Source: Girardinichthys multiradiatus
Taxonomy: Eukaryota; Chordata; Actinopteri; Cyprinodontiformes; Goodeidae
DNA length: 64,000 bases
Direction: 5' to 3'
NCBI RefSeq assembly: GCF_021462225.1
Contig: NC_061815.1
Span: 50,833,373 to 50,897,372, forward strand
Shown: in pieces, positions 22,991 to 34,136 of the stretch
Layout: each line of letters opens with the position of its first letter
Position numbering within the stretch: position 1 is the stretch's first letter
The notes under the pieces: generated by a model
Database searches by the model: none
Told to the model about the DNA's origin: nothing
What the model saw: only the letters and a program-made list of their open reading frames with translations
Made by a program: the position numbers and the translations under genes

Positions 22991-23360
22991 CAAAAAAAAA
23001 AACAATAAAAAATGTATTAAAATGTTTAAAAAACTTAACAAAAATAGAAAGTAATTATACTGAAAAAAAGAGTATTACAGAAAAAAATAAATGTGGAATT
23101 TCAAAAGAGAAACACAAAAAACTATACAACAAAATATACTGTAAAAAGAACTATACCAGACAAACAATTTTAAAAAGCCACTGTAAAAAAGTAATTATGC
23201 CAAAAAAATTACACTGGATTTATATTATTAATTATACTGAAAAACATGAGTCACACAATGAAAAATAAAAGGAGTTATTTTGCTATAAAAAAAGGGGAAT
23301 TTTTACTGGAGAAGAGAAAATATAGTGGGAAGAAAGGAATTATACTGTACAAAATGGGCT
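22991..23360. repeat. AT-rich degenerate repeat
   Basis: A-rich DNA in which short variants of AATTATACTG and ACTATAC recur every 20-50 bases. No gene is recognised. It could be an expanded LINE tail. Confidence 0.5.
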
Positions 23361-23364
23361 GTTC

Positions 23365-23760
23365 CTGCATGTGTGGGTTCTCTCCAGGTACCCCAGCTTC
23401 CTCCCACAGTCCACAAACATGACTGTTAGATGAGTTGGTTGCTCTAAGCTGCTTTAAGGTGCGTCTGTCCTGTGTTTACCTAATGTGGCCTTTTCTCCTT
23501 ATCTGATGGAAGGGCAGCGCCTGATGATGGCTGCAGCCTCAGTCACCCGTCTCCCTTGTCTATGTCATGTTTTTTGTCCTGGATGGTTGTACTGAAATGC
23601 ATTTTTGTTGCTCTGTACTTGTGACATGTGCAATGACAATAAATTGAATCTGAATCTGTGTTGGACTGGGGACCTGTCCAGGGTGGACCCCACCTCTCTC
23701 CCGGTGGTCGCTGGAGATCCTACAGCAGTAACAGTAGGATCCAGTTTTATGTCAATAGAA
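23365..23760 (+). repeat. Common vertebrate-type interspersed repeat with a LINE 3' end inside
   Basis: The outer part (TTCTCTCCAGGTACCCCAGC, later GGGGACCTGTCCAGGGTGG) matches, from memory, a very common fish repeat. Its middle carries GTGCAATGACAATAAATTGA, the kind of 3' end seen in Rex1/CR1-type LINEs. No coding potential remains. Confidence 0.5.
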
Positions 23761-23984
23761 CAGGACTTGGAACATGTTAGGACACCAGTGGGAAAGTAGG
23801 AGATTTTCCATTGTTGGCATTGTTGGAACAGGAAAACCAAAAATATTTAGGAACTTTAAGTAAAGTACCTTTAGGACAACCTGAGACATGAGATAAACAC
23901 CTTGGACAGAACCATGGATTGGTACTTTGTGCAGGTTTAATACAACTTTCTTTAAACAAGCTGTTCCTTCGTCTTCTTCGTCTT
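23761..23984. other. Short unassigned stretch
   Basis: Between the repeat and the LINE 3' end there is only non-coding sequence that I cannot assign. Confidence 0.4.
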
Positions 23985-26035
23985 CGTCGTCTTCCGCTTA
24001 TCCGGGACCGGGTCGCGGGGGCAGCAGACTCAACAGAGACGCCCAGACGTCCCTCTCCCCAGACACCTCCTCCAGGGGGAGCCCAAGGCGTTCCCAGGCC
24101 AGCCGAGAGACATAGTCCCTCCAGCGTGTCCTGGGCCGTCCCCTGGGCCTCCTCCCGGTGGGACGTGCCTGGAACACCTCTCGAGGAAGGCGTCCAGGAG
24201 GCATCTGGTATAGATGCCCGAGCCACCTCAACTGGCTCCTCTCAATGTGGAGGATCAGCGGCTCTACTCCGAGCCCCTCCCGGATGGCCAAGCTCCTCAC
24301 CCTATCTCTAAGGGAGTGCCCGGCCACCCTACGGAGGAAACTCATTTCAGCCGCTTGTATCCGGGATCTCGTTCTTTCGGTCATGACCCAAAGTTCATGG
24401 CCATAGGTGAAGGTAGGAACGTAGACCGACCAGTAAATTGAGAGCTTTGCTTTTCGGCTCAGCTCTCTCTTCACCACAACGGACCGGCACAGCGCCCCCA
24501 TTACTGTGGCAGCCGCACCGATCCGTCTGTCGATCTCCTGCTCCATTCTTCCTTCACTCGTGAACAAGACCCCAAGATACTTAAACTCCTCCACTTGAGG
24601 CAGTAACTCCCCTCCAACCTGAAGAGGACAAGCCACCCTTTTCCGGTCGAGTACCATGGCCTCGGACTTGGAGGAGCTGATCCTCATCCCAGCCGCTTCA
24701 CACTCGGCTGCGAACCGCCACAGCGCATGCTGTAGGTCTTGGCTAGAGGGGGCCAGCAGGACCACGTCATCTGCAAAAAGAAGAGACGAAATACACTGGT
24801 CCCCAAACCCGACCCCCTCCGGCCCTTGGCTGCGTCTAGAAATCCTGTCCATAAAAGTTATGAACAGGACCGGTGACAAAGGGCAGCCCTGCCAGAGTCC
24901 AACATGCACCGGGAACAGGTCCGACTTAGTGCCGGCAATGCGGACCAAACTCCTGCTCCGCTCGTACAGGGACCGGATGGCCCCTAGTAAAGGGCCCCCG
25001 ATTCCATACTCCTGGAGCACCCCCCACAGGGCATCACGAGGGACACAGTCGAATGCTTTCTCCAGGTCCACAAAACACATGTGAACCGGTTGGGCAAACT
25101 CCCATGAACCCTCGAGCACCCTATAGAGGGTATAGAGCTGGTCCAGTGTTCCACGGCCGGGACGAAAACCACACTGCTCCTCCTGAAGCCGAGGTTCGAC
25201 TATCGGCCGGACTCTCCTCTTCAATACCCTGGCGTAGGCCTTACCAGGGAGGCTGAGGAGTGTGATCCCCCTGTAGTTGGAACACACCCTCCGGTCTCCC
25301 TTCTTATGAAGGGGGACCACCACCCCAGTCTGCCAGTCCAGAGGCACTGTCCCCGACCGCCACGCAATGTTGAAGAGACATGTCAACCATGACAGCCCTA
25401 CAACATCCAGAGACTTGAGGTACTCAGGGCGGATCTCATCCACCCCTGAAGCCTTGCCACCGCGGAGCTTTTTAACCACCTCGGTGACTTCAGCCTGGGT
25501 GATGAAAGAGTCCAACCCCGAGTCCCCAGCCTTTGTTTCCACCACGGAATGCGTGATGGCAGGATTGAGGAGATCCTCGAAGTACTCCTTCCACCGCCCG
25601 ATAATGTCCTCAGTCGAGGTCAGCAGTCTCCCGCCCCACTATAAACAGTGTTGGCGAAGCACTGCTTCCCCCTCCTGAGGCGACGGACGGTTTGCCAGAA
25701 TCGCTTCAAGGCCAACCGATAGTCCTTCTCCATGGCCTCACCGAACTCCTCCCAGGTCCGAGTTTTTGCCTCTGCCACAGCCCGGGCCGCAGCACGCTTG
25801 GCCTCATGGTACCCGTCAGCCGCCTCAGGGGTCCCACAAGCCAACCACAGCCGATAGGACTCCTTCTTCAGCTTAACAGCATCCCTTACTGCCGGTGTCC
25901 ACCACCGGGTTCTGGGATTGCCGCCGCGACAGGCACCGCAGACCTTACGGCCACAGCTACGGGCAGCAGCATCGACAATAGATGCGGAGAACATGGTCCA
26001 CTCGGACTCTATGTCTCCAACATGCTGTTCCAATG
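23985..26035 (-). mobile_element. RTE-like LINE, 5'-truncated, best copy in window
   Basis: The minus strand encodes most of a non-LTR polyprotein and ends in a (GAA/CGA)-rich tail after PPRPGPG stop. Its layout (reverse transcriptase, then a C-terminal [16 protein letters not shown] segment) resembles BovB/RTE elements, hence the tentative clade. Other copies are at 7395-7700, 14926-15011 with 22823-22990, 42685-43200 and 48295-49605. Confidence 0.85.
23998..25545 (-). pseudogene. LINE reverse transcriptase, long open part
   Basis: This is an open frame of 515 codons. It has KLRGGKASGVDEIRPEYLKS (RT fingers), VHMCFVDLEKAFDCVPRDAL (palm A, catalytic Asp), GLWQGCPLSPVLF and SLLFADDVVLLAP (YxDD-type site, FADD). 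The C-terminal tail carries SFLRRVAGHSLRDRVRS and [17 protein letters not shown]. The upstream part of the same polyprotein is in another frame at 26033-25620 (RTRWWTPAVRDAVKLKKESY), so a frameshift near 25.6 kb breaks it. The endonuclease is absent. Confidence 0.88.
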
Positions 26036-26384
26036 CATCTTATTTAGACCAGGAGCAGGACATTCCAGTTTCTTTTACTGGAATATCAGGAGCAGGGAGA
26101 ATGTGATGGTTTCTGGGACCAAACAGTTGACATCTGCAGGTACCAGCTGTGGTACCAGAGCTGTGATACCTGGTATCCAGCATCACAGCTGGACACAGGT
26201 GAGGGATACGTGATGCATCCATGTGTGATATTCCCGTAAAACCTGGAAAGCTGCCTCCACGGTGTCCTTGAACAGATTCGATTTTTTTCATAGTGATTCA
26301 CGGATCTTTGGGTTTACATTTGTGTTTGGATTCTTTTTAAACCTGGGTTGTTTATCATTGTTGTTAAGGTCTTGCCATACTTGA
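26036..26384. other. No gene recognised
   Basis: Contains short imperfect palindromes, such as repeated GGTACCAG/CTGGTATC around 26140-26180, but no coding or structural family that I can name. Confidence 0.4.
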
Positions 26385-26615
26385 TCGATCAAGGTGACTG
26401 TGGGTCTGTGGGAACAGGAGTCATCTTCCAATATGAAAGTTGTGGGTTTGATTCCAACATCCCTGGGCAGGGCCCTTAACCTCGAGTTGCCTACCGATCT
26501 GTGTATTAGTGCATGAATGTGTGCGAGTGGGTTAATGTGGCTCCAGTATAAAGCACTTTGAGTGGTGGGCATGACTGGAGAGGCACTGTATAAGTTTGGT
26601 CCGTTTACCATTTTA
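26385..26615 (+). repeat. tRNA-derived SINE
   Basis: A B-box-like GTGGGTTTGATTCC is at about 26432. The 3' body has AAAGCACTTTGAGTGG and GGCACTGTATAAGTTTGGTC followed by CCGTTTACCATT, a tail widespread among fish SINEs. The family name is uncertain. Confidence 0.7.
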
Positions 26616-27232
26616 CATCTTGTGTTCTGTTCTCTGTGCATTTTGGCTTTAGACTCTTTTGTTAGTTTTAGGCTTTTCCATTTTGGTTTGTAGAACCTTT
26701 GTATTTAGTCCAGCTCCTCTGAGTTAATCAGTTTCCTTGCTCTGGACTCCCCCCCCCCCAGGTGTTCCATATCCTTCTGATTAGACTCGCGATTTCCATG
26801 TTCCTCTCCGTTCCTCCTCAGAATTCTGGCTCCTTGATTTTCTTTCTTCTCTGCTGAATTTTTCCATCATGCTCACCCTGGTTCCATGTCCTGTTGTCCT
26901 CATTCCTACCATTAGCTTCCTGAGTTCCTGGATGCATTTTGTTCCCACTCAACCACTCCATGACATTTTTGCTTTAACTCTGGTCTGAAGACCAGTTCTA
27001 AAGGTGAATTTTACCAGAGCTGGAAATGTCAAATTGTGAGACGGAATAAATTAATCATTAAGTAGACTGCAATAATGATTGAGGAGATATTCTGGTCTAA
27101 AGCTGACAGTAAGAAGTATTTTTTTCACTGGGATCAAAGCCAGAACATCCTGACAAAGTGCTGCAGGACCAGGTTGGTCTCTGATGACTCTGTGTGGACG
27201 GTAAGTAGAGAGAAAGGTGCTAAGCAAACTTA
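26616..27232. other. Unassigned intergenic sequence with a poly-C run
   Basis: T-rich sequence with a run of C near 26750. No open frame or repeat ends are recognised. Confidence 0.4.
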
Positions 27233-28409
27233 CACTCACTGGCCACTTTATTAGGTACACCTTGCTAGTACCGGGTTGGACCCCATTTTGCCTTCAGAAC
27301 TGCCTTAATCCTTGGTGGCATAGATTCAACAAGGTACTGGAAACATTCCTCAGAGAGTTTGGTCCATATTGACATGATAGCATCACACAGATGCTGCAGA
27401 TTTGTTGGCTGCATCCATGATGAGAATCTCTTGTTCCACCACATCCTAAAGGTGCTCTATTGGTCTGAGATCTGGTGACTGGAGACCAGACAGTGAACTC
27501 ATTGTCATGTTCAAGAAACCAGTCTGAGATGATTCGTGCTTTATGACATGGTGGGTTATCCTGCTGGAAGTAACCATCAGAAGATGGGTCCACTGTGGTC
27601 ATAAAGGGATGGACATGGTCAGCAACAATACTCAGGTAGGCTGTGGCGTTGACATGATGCTCAGTTGGTACTAAGGGGCCCAAAGTGTGCCAAGAAAATA
27701 TCCCCCACACCATTACACCACCACCACCAGCCTGAACCATTGATACAAGGCAGGATGGATCCATGATTTCATGATGTTGACACCAAATTCTGACCCGACC
27801 ATCCGAATGTTGCTCATCAGACCAGGCAAGGTTTTTCCAATCTTCTATTGTCCAATTTTTGTGAGTCTGTGTGAATTGTAGCCTCAGTTTCCTGTTCTTA
27901 GCTGACAGGAGTGGCACCTGGTGTGGTCTTCTGCTGCTGTAGCCCATCCACCTCAAGGTTTGATGTATTGTGCGTTCAGAGATGCTCTTCTGCCTGCCAG
28001 TGGTTATTCGAGTTACTGTTGCCTTTCTATCAGCTCGAACCAGTCTGGACATTCTCCTCTGACCTCTGACATCAACAAGGCATTTGTGTCCACAGAACCG
28101 CCGCTCACTGGATATTTTCTCTTTTTTGGACCATTCTCTGTAAACCCTAGAGATGGTAGTGCATTAAAATCCCAGTAGATCAGAGGTTTCTGAAATACTC
28201 AGACCAGCCCATCTGGCACCAACAACCATGCTACGTTCAAAGTCACTTAAATCACCTTTCTTCTCCATTCTGATGATCGGTTTGAACTGCAGCAGATCGT
28301 CTTGACCATGTCTACATGCCTAAATGCATTGAGTTGCTGCCATGTGATTGGCTGATTAGAAATTAATGAGCAGTTGGACAGGTGTACCTAATAAAGTGGC
28401 CGGTGAGTG
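27233..28409 (-). mobile_element. Tc1/mariner-family transposon with complete ends, defective
   Basis: Terminal inverted repeats CACTCACTGGCCACTTTATT (left) and its near reverse complement (right) are flanked by TA on both sides (27231-27232 and 28410-28411). The element is 1177 bp. The transposase inside is broken. Confidence 0.92.
27294..28052 (-). pseudogene. Tc1/mariner transposase, defective
   Basis: The translation contains RTIHQTLRWMGYSSRRPHQV, NLAWSDEQ (first Asp, with a deletion after it), GGGGVMVWGIFSWHTLGPL, FQQDNPPCHKA (second Asp), and then a frameshift where the third catalytic block should be. The N-terminal DNA-binding part upstream (28052-28270) is in other frames. Confidence 0.85.
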
Positions 28410-28411
28410 TA

Positions 28412-28829
28412 CATGTTCCTGCAGAGATATTCAGCTTAAGGAATGGAAAAGCAAGCAGGACTACAGCAGAAATACATTGCAAAAACCTAGTCGATTGTCT
28501 TCTTTGGAGTTGATTTTAACAAAAGAATTGTGGAGCAGGAGTTTGAAAGCATGATTTCTAGCAGCTGTGGGCAAAGTACCAGGTTTCTGTCACTGGGTCC
28601 AATCCTTACAGCACAGGCAGTGTATAGACTGGGAGTGATGCTGAAGTAATGAGGGAGGAGATTTCAGAGAGTTTCTGGCATTGAGAGGAGTCAGTTTACA
28701 TCAGTGAAAACCTAAATGTCATTAACATCTGATCAGCTGCTGATTGATGCATCACCTGAAGTTCATCTTGTTTCTCTGAATCAGACTCTATTCCCTCCTT
28801 TGTACCATTAGGATCTAAGCATTCAAACA
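28412..28829. other. Possible end of Harbinger-like copy B
   Basis: Lies between the mariner element and recognisable transposase sequence. I cannot find the terminal repeat of copy B here. Confidence 0.3.
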
Positions 28830-28990
28830 TCCCTGTGATGTTATGTTGTGTATCAGCCACCATCCAGAAAGACAAACCAAAGGTCTCAGTTGCAGCATCC
28901 ATCCAAGTCTCTGACCTTGTGAAATATTTAGCCACATCGTCAGAGACTTTCTGTTCTGCCTCTTTATTCTGTTGAAGAGGTTTTTCCAGG
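28830..28990 (-). pseudogene. PIF/Harbinger transposase fragment (copy B)
   Basis: DNA and protein (AKYFTRSETWMDAATETFGLS) align with the minus-strand transposase region at 22130-22300 (LLHQDRRHGWGATIETLVFL). Only this short block survives. It has the same genomic orientation as in copy A, although the Myb-like gene of copy B is inverted relative to copy A. Confidence 0.65.
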
Positions 28991-29237
28991 AATCAGTCAT
29001 TCAGGTTGATCCTGCTGTCTCCATTGTAAATATTTGTACATAGTTTTATTTTATGCCTTTTGTCTTATAATCTTGATCTGTTTGAATGTTGTTTCTTTCC
29101 ACATTCTGTTTAAAATGTTATTTGTAATTTTCAAAATAAACTGTGTTTAGAAATTTAAATGAAGTTGATGTATTGTTAGATCAAATGGAAATAAATACAT
29201 TGGTGACAAAAACAATATTGAAATTTATTAGAACAGC

Positions 29238-30800
29238 TTAAAACTTTAAGAAACAATCTGAACAAAACTTAATATTATTTCTTATATAGCACCTTATTTC
29301 AGTACCATTCTTTCTAAGATGGAAAACAGTCTGTCCATTCTCTGTAGCCTCATGTCCTCCCTGATTAACTCCATCATCTCTGTCCCTCTTTCTTTTCTGA
29401 CCCCTTCCTGCTGGCTCTCTGTCTTCCTTCTCCATCTGGTTGTCCACCGCTCCGCTTGGCCCTGGAGTGTCCTCAGGGATGGAGGCAATCAGGACAGGAG
29501 GTGTTGTGGAAGACCTCTGACCCAACACCTCATCCATAAGGACAAACCAGGGCCAAGTAGCAGCAGTGGACTTTTCACTGACTTCCTCTCCTGACCCTGG
29601 ATACTTACAATCCTAAAGTTAGATGGAATAAAAGAAGAGTTGACTAAACAGAGAAACCAACAAGACTTTTAGAAATATCTTTTATTTGTGTGTGACATGA
29701 GAACTTCTGAACAAACTTTATATTTATTTTTCATATTGTCCCACATTGTTTTGGCCTGCAAGGGGTTGACCTTCCCCTGTTGGACCATCTTCTCCTGAAT
29801 TGTCCTAAACAAGCAAAAAGAAAGAGGGAAAACCAAAAGAAGTATGTTAATCACTGGATGAATATTTATGAAAGTTAGAAAGATAGAAGTTATTGAAACT
29901 GGACAGAAACTGACTGTAAAGAATGTTGTTATTGTACCTCCAAGCCACAGTGGCTGAGTTTTTAGCTCCAGTAAAAAGGTGGTGGTTCTCAGCCCTGAGC
30001 TTCATTAACTGGGCCGTCTGCTGCTTTGTCCCTAAACAATAAAAACAACAAGAAAAACCATCTTACTTAATATCAGTGTAAAACAAGTCTTTTTTTATTT
30101 TACATTTGTCTTAATTTACAGAACATATTAAAATATTTCTACTCAAATGTCTAAAACAAGCTCTTTCAAACTTTCACTTCTTTACTGAGATTTGTTTGCA
30201 TTTGAAAATGTATTTCTCTTCAGCTGTACCTGGAATCACGAATTATAATGCTAGCTGAATTATAAATATACTTTTAAAAACACATATAGCACATTTCTTC
30301 ATCAAAAATGAATATTTAAAAGCATATTTATTCTCAATCACACTCTCCAGCGATACGGTAAGATTACATAAAATCGTCCATTTATTCAGGTTAACCTTAA
30401 TATCACCTGTAATGTCAAATCGACTTACATGAACAAATGACACAATACATTAAAATAATACTAACATAAACTGTTAGAAATCACTTGTGTTTAACGTTCA
30501 CTGTGATGACTGGCAGCAGGAGCTCAGTACCGATAGTCCGGTCAGATCTCTACCGGGTCCAGCTCGCTCCACCGCCAGTAGGACTGGCGAAGCAAGCCGG
30601 GAGTTACTACGGTGGGAGCGGAAAACTCCGAAAATGTCGGAGCACGTTTGAAACTAAGCGAAGTCTTGATAAATCAAGCAGATTTTTCACGTCTACATAG
30701 TTATATTCCCGCACTAAAAACATTGTAAAAGTTCATTTGTGTCACAGAAAGTGTAATTTTTCACAGTTTACTCACAGCTTTTGCCACTATGGTCCGCCAT
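29238..30800 (-). CDS. Myb/SANT-like transposon protein, copy B, spliced and open
   Basis: Exons 30800-30776, 30031-29938, 29804-29717 and 29612-29238 join in phase to 193 codons plus stop, all with GT/AG sites. The start is MADHSGKSWTKQQTAQLMKL. A trihelix/Myb-SANT-like domain spans roughly residues 10-70 (HHLFTGAKNSATVAWRTIQE, KTMWDNMKNKYK). Next come TAATWPWFVLMDEVLGQRSS and TTPPVLIASIPEDTPGPSG, then a basic RGQKRKRDRD nuclear-localisation-like stretch. Near 29400 the frame appears shifted by one base: the other frame reads MMELIREDMRLQRMDRLFSI, the usual coiled C-terminus of this family. The DNA-binding part is therefore intact, but the tail is probably altered. Only a fragment of transposase remains nearby. 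Confidence 0.7.
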
Positions 30801-31244
30801 GGCCGCCCCTGTTTGACCAAAACGCTTCGACCCGCAATGAATTGTGGGAAAAGATGGACCGCGAAGAATACTCACAACGCATCCTTCAAATCGGGCAAAA
30901 GAAGGACACATTTGTCGGCAGCATCTGACAGACCTTCTGCACCGTAATCTGTGATGTAATCAGCCCACAAGTACGGACTTGGAAGGATCCAGCCCTTGAA
31001 TTGGGACACACCCTCGGCCTGCACAGGGATCCTCCTCCTTCCTGTTATTGACCAATAGTAGAGGAGCTGGAGAGAAGAAGGCAGCCCTCCTCATTTGCAT
31101 AATGAAGCAGAAATGCATACGGTAAAGGAAAAAGAGAGACGAGGAAATGTCAAAAGAACAAAGGCATGTGTAAGGAAAAGGAAAAACAAAATATATATAT
31201 TTCTGCTTTTATTTTTAATTTTGCCAGTATCGGTCCTCCATATT

Positions 31245-31508
31245 TGGACGCCAGGATGAGGGAAAGGAGACGCACTCGTGTAGAACGAGATGCTCAGAGG
31301 TCCATACAATCATCCCCTCCACGCTCCTCTGCTCCTTCCACAGCCATTCATTTTCTTGACCCTGAACCCATGCAGTTGGGTAGAGCGTGCCTGTCTCCTG
31401 ATGAGCGGCAACGCCGCCTTGATGCTCACCAGTGTTTTTACTGTGGCTCTTCCGCTTACCTAGTGTCAGTTTGTCCTGCTCGGCCAAAAGAGAGAGGCCG
31501 CCGGTTAT
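31245..31508 (+). pseudogene. Gypsy gag C-terminal remnant
   Basis: Open frame with a basic region, then PMQLGRACLSPDERQRRLDA, typical of the end of fish Gypsy gag. The zinc knuckle CFYCGSSAYLVSVC has Tyr where the CCHC knuckle needs His. The frame stops at 31508, and protease follows in another frame. Confidence 0.8.
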
Positions 31509-31510
31509 AG

Positions 31511-32194
31511 GGGAGCAACCGGCCGGCCGTGACTTAAATCTTAAGGCCCCTAGATTTACTTTACTTGCCATGATGAGATTAAATCAGAACTCTGTGCCTT
31601 TAACAGCTCTGTTAGACTCAGGATGTAAGCTGAACCTATTAGATCAGACCTTAGTGACCCAGCTTAACTTAGAGTTAGAGCAGCTGCCCACTCCATGCAT
31701 GGTCTTGGCTCTGGACGGACAGGCATTGCACAGCATCACCCACTGCACCAGACCTTTAGAGTTAGTGTTATCAGGGAACCATAGAGAGCTCATCTTCCTA
31801 CATGTTTTTCCGGTTTCGCAGAGCGATTTGGTTCTGGGTTTCCCCTGGTTACGGGACCACAACCCCCACTTAAAGTGGGTTGAACTCAGGGTAGACGCCG
31901 GGTCTAACCTGTTTAAGGTCAGCGTTACCCCTAGAACTCATCCTGGGGAAACAGAAGCGATCAAACCAGCAGATTTAGCCAGGGTTCCCCCCAAATACCA
32001 TGACCTTTTACAGGTTTTTAGTAAGGCCCGTGCATTATCATTGCCCAACCACTGCCCCTACGACTGTGCTATCGAGCTTCTGCCCGGGGCTCCATTACCC
32101 ATTAGCCGCTTATTTAAGATCTCTCAGCCCGAACGTCTAGTTATGGAGAAATACTTAGCTGACTCCTTAGCTGTTGGCATCATCCGTGTCAGGA
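31511..32194 (+). pseudogene. Gypsy protease and start of reverse transcriptase
   Basis: It carries the aspartic protease motif LLDSGCKLNLLD and the downstream SDLVLGFPWLRDHNP flap/second motif. The reverse transcriptase leader YHDLLQVFSKARALSLPNHC, then LPGAPLPISRLFKISQPE, follows. The homology stops at VGIIR, where an LTR-like fragment and a LINE are inserted. Confidence 0.88.
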
Positions 32195-32394
32195 TCTGTT
32201 GAGTGTCTGCCTGCTGCTAACCATTTTACCGCCAGGTGCCGTTGCCTGGAGGTGCTGGAGAAGGGACAGGTGCAGCTCATCAGGCTTATCAACTGGCCAG
32301 TATATGAAGAGGCCGCACCTGCACTTCGTTGCCTGAGCGTTTTGTCCTTGCGGTACAGCTACTGGCCTCCCCTGAAATCTATTCTCGTAGTTTC
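32184..32394 (+). mobile_element. LTR-head-like fragment
   Basis: Begins TGTCAGGATCTG, the same first 12 bases as the minus-strand LTR-like fragment at 40051. It continues as non-coding sequence up to the LINE 3' end. Probably a truncated LTR inserted in or recombined with the Gypsy element. Confidence 0.4.
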
Positions 32395-34130
32395 AGAATC
32401 AGAATCAGCTTTATTGCCAAGTTCGTACATACAAACAAGGAATTTGACTCCGGTACACTTTGCTCTTTTGTTCTGTTTTTGCAGAATATACATATTTACA
32501 ATTTACAATATACACATATATAATAAAAAGGTGCATTTGCAACATCTGTATGCTGTTGTTTTGTACTCTATTAAATGTTCAACAGAGAAACAGCCTGGGG
32601 GAAGAAACTGTCTCTGTGGCGGCTGGTTTTAGTGAACAGTGCTCTGTAGCGCCACCTGAAGGTAAAGCTCTGAACAGTTTATATGCAGGGTGTGTGGGGT
32701 CTGCTGAGATTTTGGCAGCTCTTTTCTTGACCCTTGACCTGTATAAGTCCTGGATGGAGGGAAGGTCAGCCCTGATTATTCGTTGCAGTCTGGACCTGTC
32801 CTGTTTGGTGGATGATCCAAACCACACTGAGATGGATGAAGACAGGACAGACTGAATGATGGCAGTGGAGAAGATGACCAGCAGTTCCTGAGGAAGGTTG
32901 AACTTCTTGAGTTGCCTCAGGAAGTACAGTCTCTGCTGGGCCTTCTTCTGAACAGTGTCTATGTGTGAAGACCATCTCAGGTCTTCAGAGATGGTGGTTC
33001 CTAAGAACCTGAAGTGGTCCACGGCCGATACAGTGTTCTTGAGGATGGTGAGAGGGGTGTATGGGGGTGGTGTTCTCCGAAAGTCCACCACCATTTCCAC
33101 AGTCTTGAGTGGGTTCAGTTCCAGGTAGTTCTGACAGCACCAGTGTACCAGCCGATCCACCTGCTGTCTGTATGCAGACTCATCACCGTCCTGGATCAGT
33201 CCAATGACAGTGGTGTCGTCTGCAAACTTCAGGAGTTTCACGGAGGAGTCCGATGAAGCGCAGTCATTTGTGTACAGAGAGAAGAGGAGTGGGGAGAGAA
33301 CACACCCCTGGGGGGCACCAGTACTTATTGCTCTGGTGCGGGAGAAGATGCTCCCCAGTCTCACCTGCTGCTGTCGGTCCGTCAGGAAGCTGTTGATCCA
33401 CTGACAGGTGGAGGCTGGGACGTTGAGCTGGGTGAGCTTCTGGTGGAGGATGTCTGGTATGATGGTGTTGAAGGCCGAGCTGAAGTCTACAAACAGGATC
33501 CTGGCGTACGTCCCTGGGTGGTCGAGGTGTTGCAGGATGAAGTGTAGACCTAAGTTAACAGCATCATCTGCCGACCTGTTTGCTCAGTAAGCAAACTGCA
33601 GGGGGTCCAGCAGGGGGCCTGTGATGTATTTCAGGTGCTTCAGCACCAGCCGCTCAAAGGATTTCATGACCACAGACATCAGGGCTACAGGCCTGTAGTC
33701 ATTTAATCCTAGGATGGTGGGTTTCTTGGGAACAGGGATGATGGTGGATCGTTTGAGGCAGGAGGGGACCTCACATTTCTCCAGTGACTTGTTGAAGATC
33801 CTTGTGAAGATCGGAGTGAGTTGATTTGCACAGGCTTTCAGGCATGATGGGGAGACATTATCAGGTCCTCCAGCTTTCTTTGTTTTCATGCGCTGAAAGA
33901 GCCTGTTTACATCTTCCTCGGAGATCTTTAGTGCAGGCAGAGGATCTGAAGGTAGGGGGTTGGTTGTTTTACAGGTCAAATTTGTTCCTGAATGGGATGT
34001 GGAGGAGATAATTTGAGGTGTGAATGGCTTCTTGTCATGTCTGCAGTAGAAGCCATTCAGACGGTTGGCCAGGAGACGACTGTGTTCAGGTTGGGTGGAG
34101 GGGCTCCTATAGACAGTCAGGTTTCTCAGA
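32395..34130 (-). mobile_element. Rex1/CR1-type LINE, 5'-truncated, inserted in the Gypsy element
   Basis: The minus-strand LINE has its 3' end at about 32395 (on the plus strand, TCAGAATCAGCTTTATTGCC). It encodes most of the reverse transcriptase. The Gypsy frame resumes just beyond it (about 34137). Confidence 0.85.
32579..33979 (-). pseudogene. LINE reverse transcriptase with one in-frame stop
   Basis: A single frame runs from 33979 to 32579, broken by one TGA at about 33584, directly after LLDPLQFAY, where relatives have Arg (CGA to TGA). It shows KTKKAGGPDNVSPSCLKACA, NDYRPVALMSVVMKSFERLV, ILFVDFSSAFNTIIPDIL (palm A), STGAPQGCVLSPLLFSLYTN and KLLKFADDTTVIGLI (FADD). The C-terminus includes SAVDHFRFLGTTISEDLRW and QQRLYFLRQLKKFNLPQELL. 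I assign it to the Rex1/CR1/L2 side of the non-LTR tree from memory of fish families. Confidence 0.88.
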
Positions 34131-34136
34131 CTGAGA

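Larger units (their letters stand above)
28830..31020 (-). mobile_element. PIF/Harbinger-related element, copy B
   Basis: From 30930 leftward, the minus strand parallels copy A from about 19740 onward: GCTGCCGACAAATGTGTCCT, the same first exon, introns and Myb-like exons. Near the right end is GGGTGTGTCCCAATTCAAGG on the minus strand (about 31013-30994), comparable with AAGGCTGTCCCAATTCATGA in copy A. The terminal repeats are not identical to those of copy A. The left end is uncertain. Confidence 0.7.

Noticed and set aside
24656..25084. Plus-strand frames across the RTE-like LINE
   Set aside because: Antisense shadows of the reverse transcriptase on the minus strand.
26385..26615. A functional tRNA gene
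   Set aside because: Only a B-box-like part is present, with no cloverleaf. The rest matches a SINE body.
31000..31250. 5' LTR of the Gypsy element
   Set aside because: I compared this stretch with the start and end of the 3' LTR and found no match. The element seems to be 5'-truncated.
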